Of a DNA stretch of 7,046 nucleotides, positions 5,581-7,046 are shown in pieces; the stretch's first letter is position 1; each line of letters begins with the position of its first letter. The position numbers were made by a program, and so were the translations under genes. Source of the stretch: Fimbriimonadaceae bacterium (GTDB lineage: Bacteria; Armatimonadota; Fimbriimonadia; Fimbriimonadales; Fimbriimonadaceae); the NCBI GenBank assembly GCA_022842565.1, contig JALHPH010000082.1, positions 1 to 7,046 of the forward strand, written 5' to 3'. The notes beneath the pieces were generated by a model. It had not been told where the DNA came from and did not search any database. It saw only the letters and a program-made list of their open reading frames with translations.

Positions 5581-6507
5581 ATGGCAAGCATAGACGCACC
5601 CATGCCAAATGAGCCAGAGGTTCAAGCAACGGATCCTCAGAAGGGCTTCATGGATTACGTCCGTAATCCTCAAGTCATTCTGCAGTCGCCGCTGTTCATC
5701 CCGGGCCTCGTTTGCTTCATCGGCATTTTCGTGGCCTTCTGGCCGCTTCTTGTCGATCTGCCTAAGTTGTGGTTCGAGGGCGACGGTTACTATTCCCACG
5801 GAGCACTGGTACCGCTGATCAGCGGCTGGATCATCTACAAATGGTGGCCGCGGCTGAAGACGATTCCGCTTCCGAAGAATCCCCAATGGTTGGCTATTCT
5901 GCCGATGCTGGCGACGGGCTGGCTGCTCTTTGCCGGAACGCGCATTCAGCAAGACCAGATTTTGAGCGTGGCGCTCGTTTTCATGCTGCTGTGGGGCATC
6001 TGGTTCGTGTCGGGCTTCCGCTGGATGCTGGCGCTCTGCCTTCCAGTGCTGTATCTCTTCTTCATGCTGCCAGTCTGGACGGCTGCCATCGACAGCTACA
6101 CCAATCCGCTGCAAGTGATTTCAACGGACGTGAGCTATGGACTGCTTCAACTGTTCCAGTTCGAGGTGCTGAAAACGGATAACACGACGATTCACATGAA
6201 TCGGTTCGTGCTCGATGTCGGTGTGCCGTGTTCTGGTCTTAAGCTGGTGCTGGCCGTCACCGCGTTCAATCTGTTCTTCATCGCAATCGGCCGGATGGCG
6301 TGGTATGCCAACGTGCTGATGCTCCTCACCGTGATCCCCCTCTGTCTTGCCATCAACGGTTTGCGCATCGCGCTGATCGGCGTGGTCGGAGAGACCTACG
6401 GCGCAGATGCGGGCCACCAGTTCCACGACTACAGCGGATACATCACGCTCCTTGTCTGCTTCTTCATCTTGTTCAAGTTCGCGAGGTTACTAGGTTGGAA
6501 AGACTAA
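5581..6507 (+). CDS. Exosortase (EpsH/Xrt family transmembrane transpeptidase)
   Basis: This 308-residue polytopic membrane protein has about eight hydrophobic segments after a short hydrophilic N-terminus of roughly 40 residues. Exosortases (PF09721) are Cys-His-Arg enzymes of the inner membrane that recognise C-terminal sorting tags such as PEP-CTERM and cut or transfer the protein as it is exported. They are common in EPS loci. Family landmarks seen here: YSHG (residues 71-74) near the first periplasmic loop; the catalytic VPCSGLK block with Cys217; NGLRIALIG with Arg262; and HDYSG with His282 (a further His at 279). The whole catalytic triad is intact. The gene is first in a rightward unit with epsI, whose start overlaps its end by 13 bases. 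The exosortase subtype cannot be assigned from the motifs alone. No tagged substrate is visible in the window. Confidence 0.92.
   Translation: MASIDAPMPNEPEVQATDPQKGFMDYVRNPQVILQSPLFIPGLVCFIGIFVAFWPLLVDLPKLWFEGDGYYSHGALVPLISGWIIYKWWPRLKTIPLPKNPQWLAILPMLATGWLLFAGTRIQQDQILSVALVFMLLWGIWFVSGFRWMLALCLPVLYLFFMLPVWTAAIDSYTNPLQVISTDVSYGLLQLFQFEVLKTDNTTIHMNRFVLDVGVPCSGLKLVLAVTAFNLFFIAIGRMAWYANVLMLLTVIPLCLAINGLRIALIGVVGETYGADAGHQFHDYSGYITLLVCFFILFKFARLLGWKD
6483..6486 (+). promoter_or_regulatory. Ribosome binding site supporting the TTG start of epsI
   Basis: GAGG (within GCGAGG, 6481-6486) is eight bases upstream of the TTG at 6495, an ideal spacing, and lies inside the 3' end of the exosortase gene. 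The first in-frame ATG (6540) has no such site and would begin in the middle of the hydrophobic segment. Confidence 0.6.
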
Positions 6508-7046
6508 ACACACGAATTTTCTCGGCGGCCATTTTGGTCATGGCGATGGGTGCGGTCATTCACCTCGCGCCCAAGCCAGCCACGGTCACCATGACCGAGC
6601 AACAAGTCATTGATCTGACTCCGAAAAAGGTGATGGGTGTGCAGTACACGCGAGGGTCCGAAGAGGGAATGTCCTACCGAATGGGCAAATCCAGCTACGA
6701 TCTGCTCAAGCCGTTCGGGATCGTGCCACGCGTGTTTGAAATCGGTGATGACCGGTTTGATGCGGTCGTGATCGCGAGCCGGTCCAAGGACAGCTTCCAC
6801 GACCCACGCGTTTGCTTCTCGGGCCAAGGTTGGAATATCGAGCGATTTGATCCGGTGGTCCTGGAGACAGAGACCCGCGGCAAGATCCCCGCGATGCTCA
6901 TCCAGACCTTTTCGGACCAGAAGCGCCGTCAGCTGGCTGCCTTCCTTTATAAGGGCCCCGGCGGGTTCTATGGATCGACCCAGTCGCTGAAGTGGGCATT
7001 CCTTGGCGAGCAACTTCGGATGGGAAAAAACGTGGACGGCGTGTTC
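6495..7046 (+). CDS. epsI: Exosortase-associated protein EpsI (DUF3485 family), 3' partial
   Basis: The frame starting at TTG 6495 is open for 184 codons to the window end. It encodes a short basic N-terminus, one membrane helix (about residues 8-24, IFSAAILVMAMGAVIHLA) and a periplasmic domain. The family signature is HDPRVCFSGQGWNIE (residues 102-116) with conserved Cys107 and Trp113. It matches the 'H-[SD]-P-x-x-C-x-x-G-x-G-W' motif of EpsI/DUF3485 proteins (PF11984) that accompany exosortases, or are fused to their C-terminus. Their exact biochemical role is not established. Overlap with the exosortase gene by 13 bases implies one operon and coupled translation. Family members are about 200-230 residues long, so perhaps 20-40 residues are missing. 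The TTG start is chosen because it has GAGG at ideal spacing and completes the membrane anchor; ATG 6540 is the alternative. Confidence 0.85.
   Translation, partial: MERLNTRIFSAAILVMAMGAVIHLAPKPATVTMTEQQVIDLTPKKVMGVQYTRGSEEGMSYRMGKSSYDLLKPFGIVPRVFEIGDDRFDAVVIASRSKDSFHDPRVCFSGQGWNIERFDPVVLETETRGKIPAMLIQTFSDQKRRQLAAFLYKGPGGFYGSTQSLKWAFLGEQLRMGKNVDGVF

Noticed and set aside
5428..6114. A 228-codon open frame on the minus strand overlapping the exosortase gene and the intergenic region
   Set aside because: Its product is low-complexity, rich in charged residues and Gln, and antisense to an exosortase with intact motifs. It would also overlap the ugd leader.
6504..7013. A 169-codon minus-strand open frame at the window end
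   Set aside because: The opposite strand carries the EpsI signature HDPRVCFSGQGW in a frame open to the window end. The minus-strand product matches nothing recognisable.

Overview
The window is a piece of a bacterial exopolysaccharide or capsule export locus. It probably comes from a short-read (metagenome or draft) assembly, because the first 13 bases are the shared 3' end of the Illumina TruSeq adapter. Base composition is moderately GC-rich (roughly 55-60% by eye). The Wzx/Wzy-type genes, a Wzz/GumC-like co-polymerase and an exosortase/EpsI pair indicate a bacterium with a Gram-negative-type envelope. The sequence alone does not fix the phylum.

Layout on the + strand: the 3' part of a polysaccharide co-polymerase (coiled coil, C-terminal membrane helix) fused to a BY-kinase-like ATPase domain with a defective P-loop (to 1160); a strong hairpin that buries the next ribosome binding site (1172-1200); a Wzy/WaaL-family O-antigen polymerase or ligase (1209-2633); and a Wzx-like MOP-superfamily flippase (2640-4121). 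On the - strand lies a UDP-glucose 6-dehydrogenase (4110-5411) whose stop overlaps the flippase stop tail-to-tail by 12 bp. A 169-bp divergent intergenic region (5412-5580) carries several short dyads. It is followed on the + strand by an exosortase (5581-6507) and an overlapping EpsI/DUF3485 gene starting at TTG (6495), which runs off the window end.

Inferred joint role: Ugd supplies UDP-glucuronate (an acidic precursor), Wzx moves lipid-linked repeat units across the inner membrane, Wzy polymerises them, and the Wzz/GumC-like protein sets chain length. The exosortase/EpsI pair would process C-terminally tagged exported proteins associated with the polymer, as in PEP-CTERM/exosortase EPS loci. 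No glycosyltransferase, outer-membrane secretin or PEP-CTERM target is in this window; they would have to lie outside it. I see no tRNA, rRNA, CRISPR, IS element or attachment site.

The points most worth a second look are the degenerate kinase domain fused to the co-polymerase, the hairpin hiding the wzy Shine-Dalgarno, the TTG-started EpsI gene, the dyads of the divergent intergenic region, and the adapter at the window's left edge.
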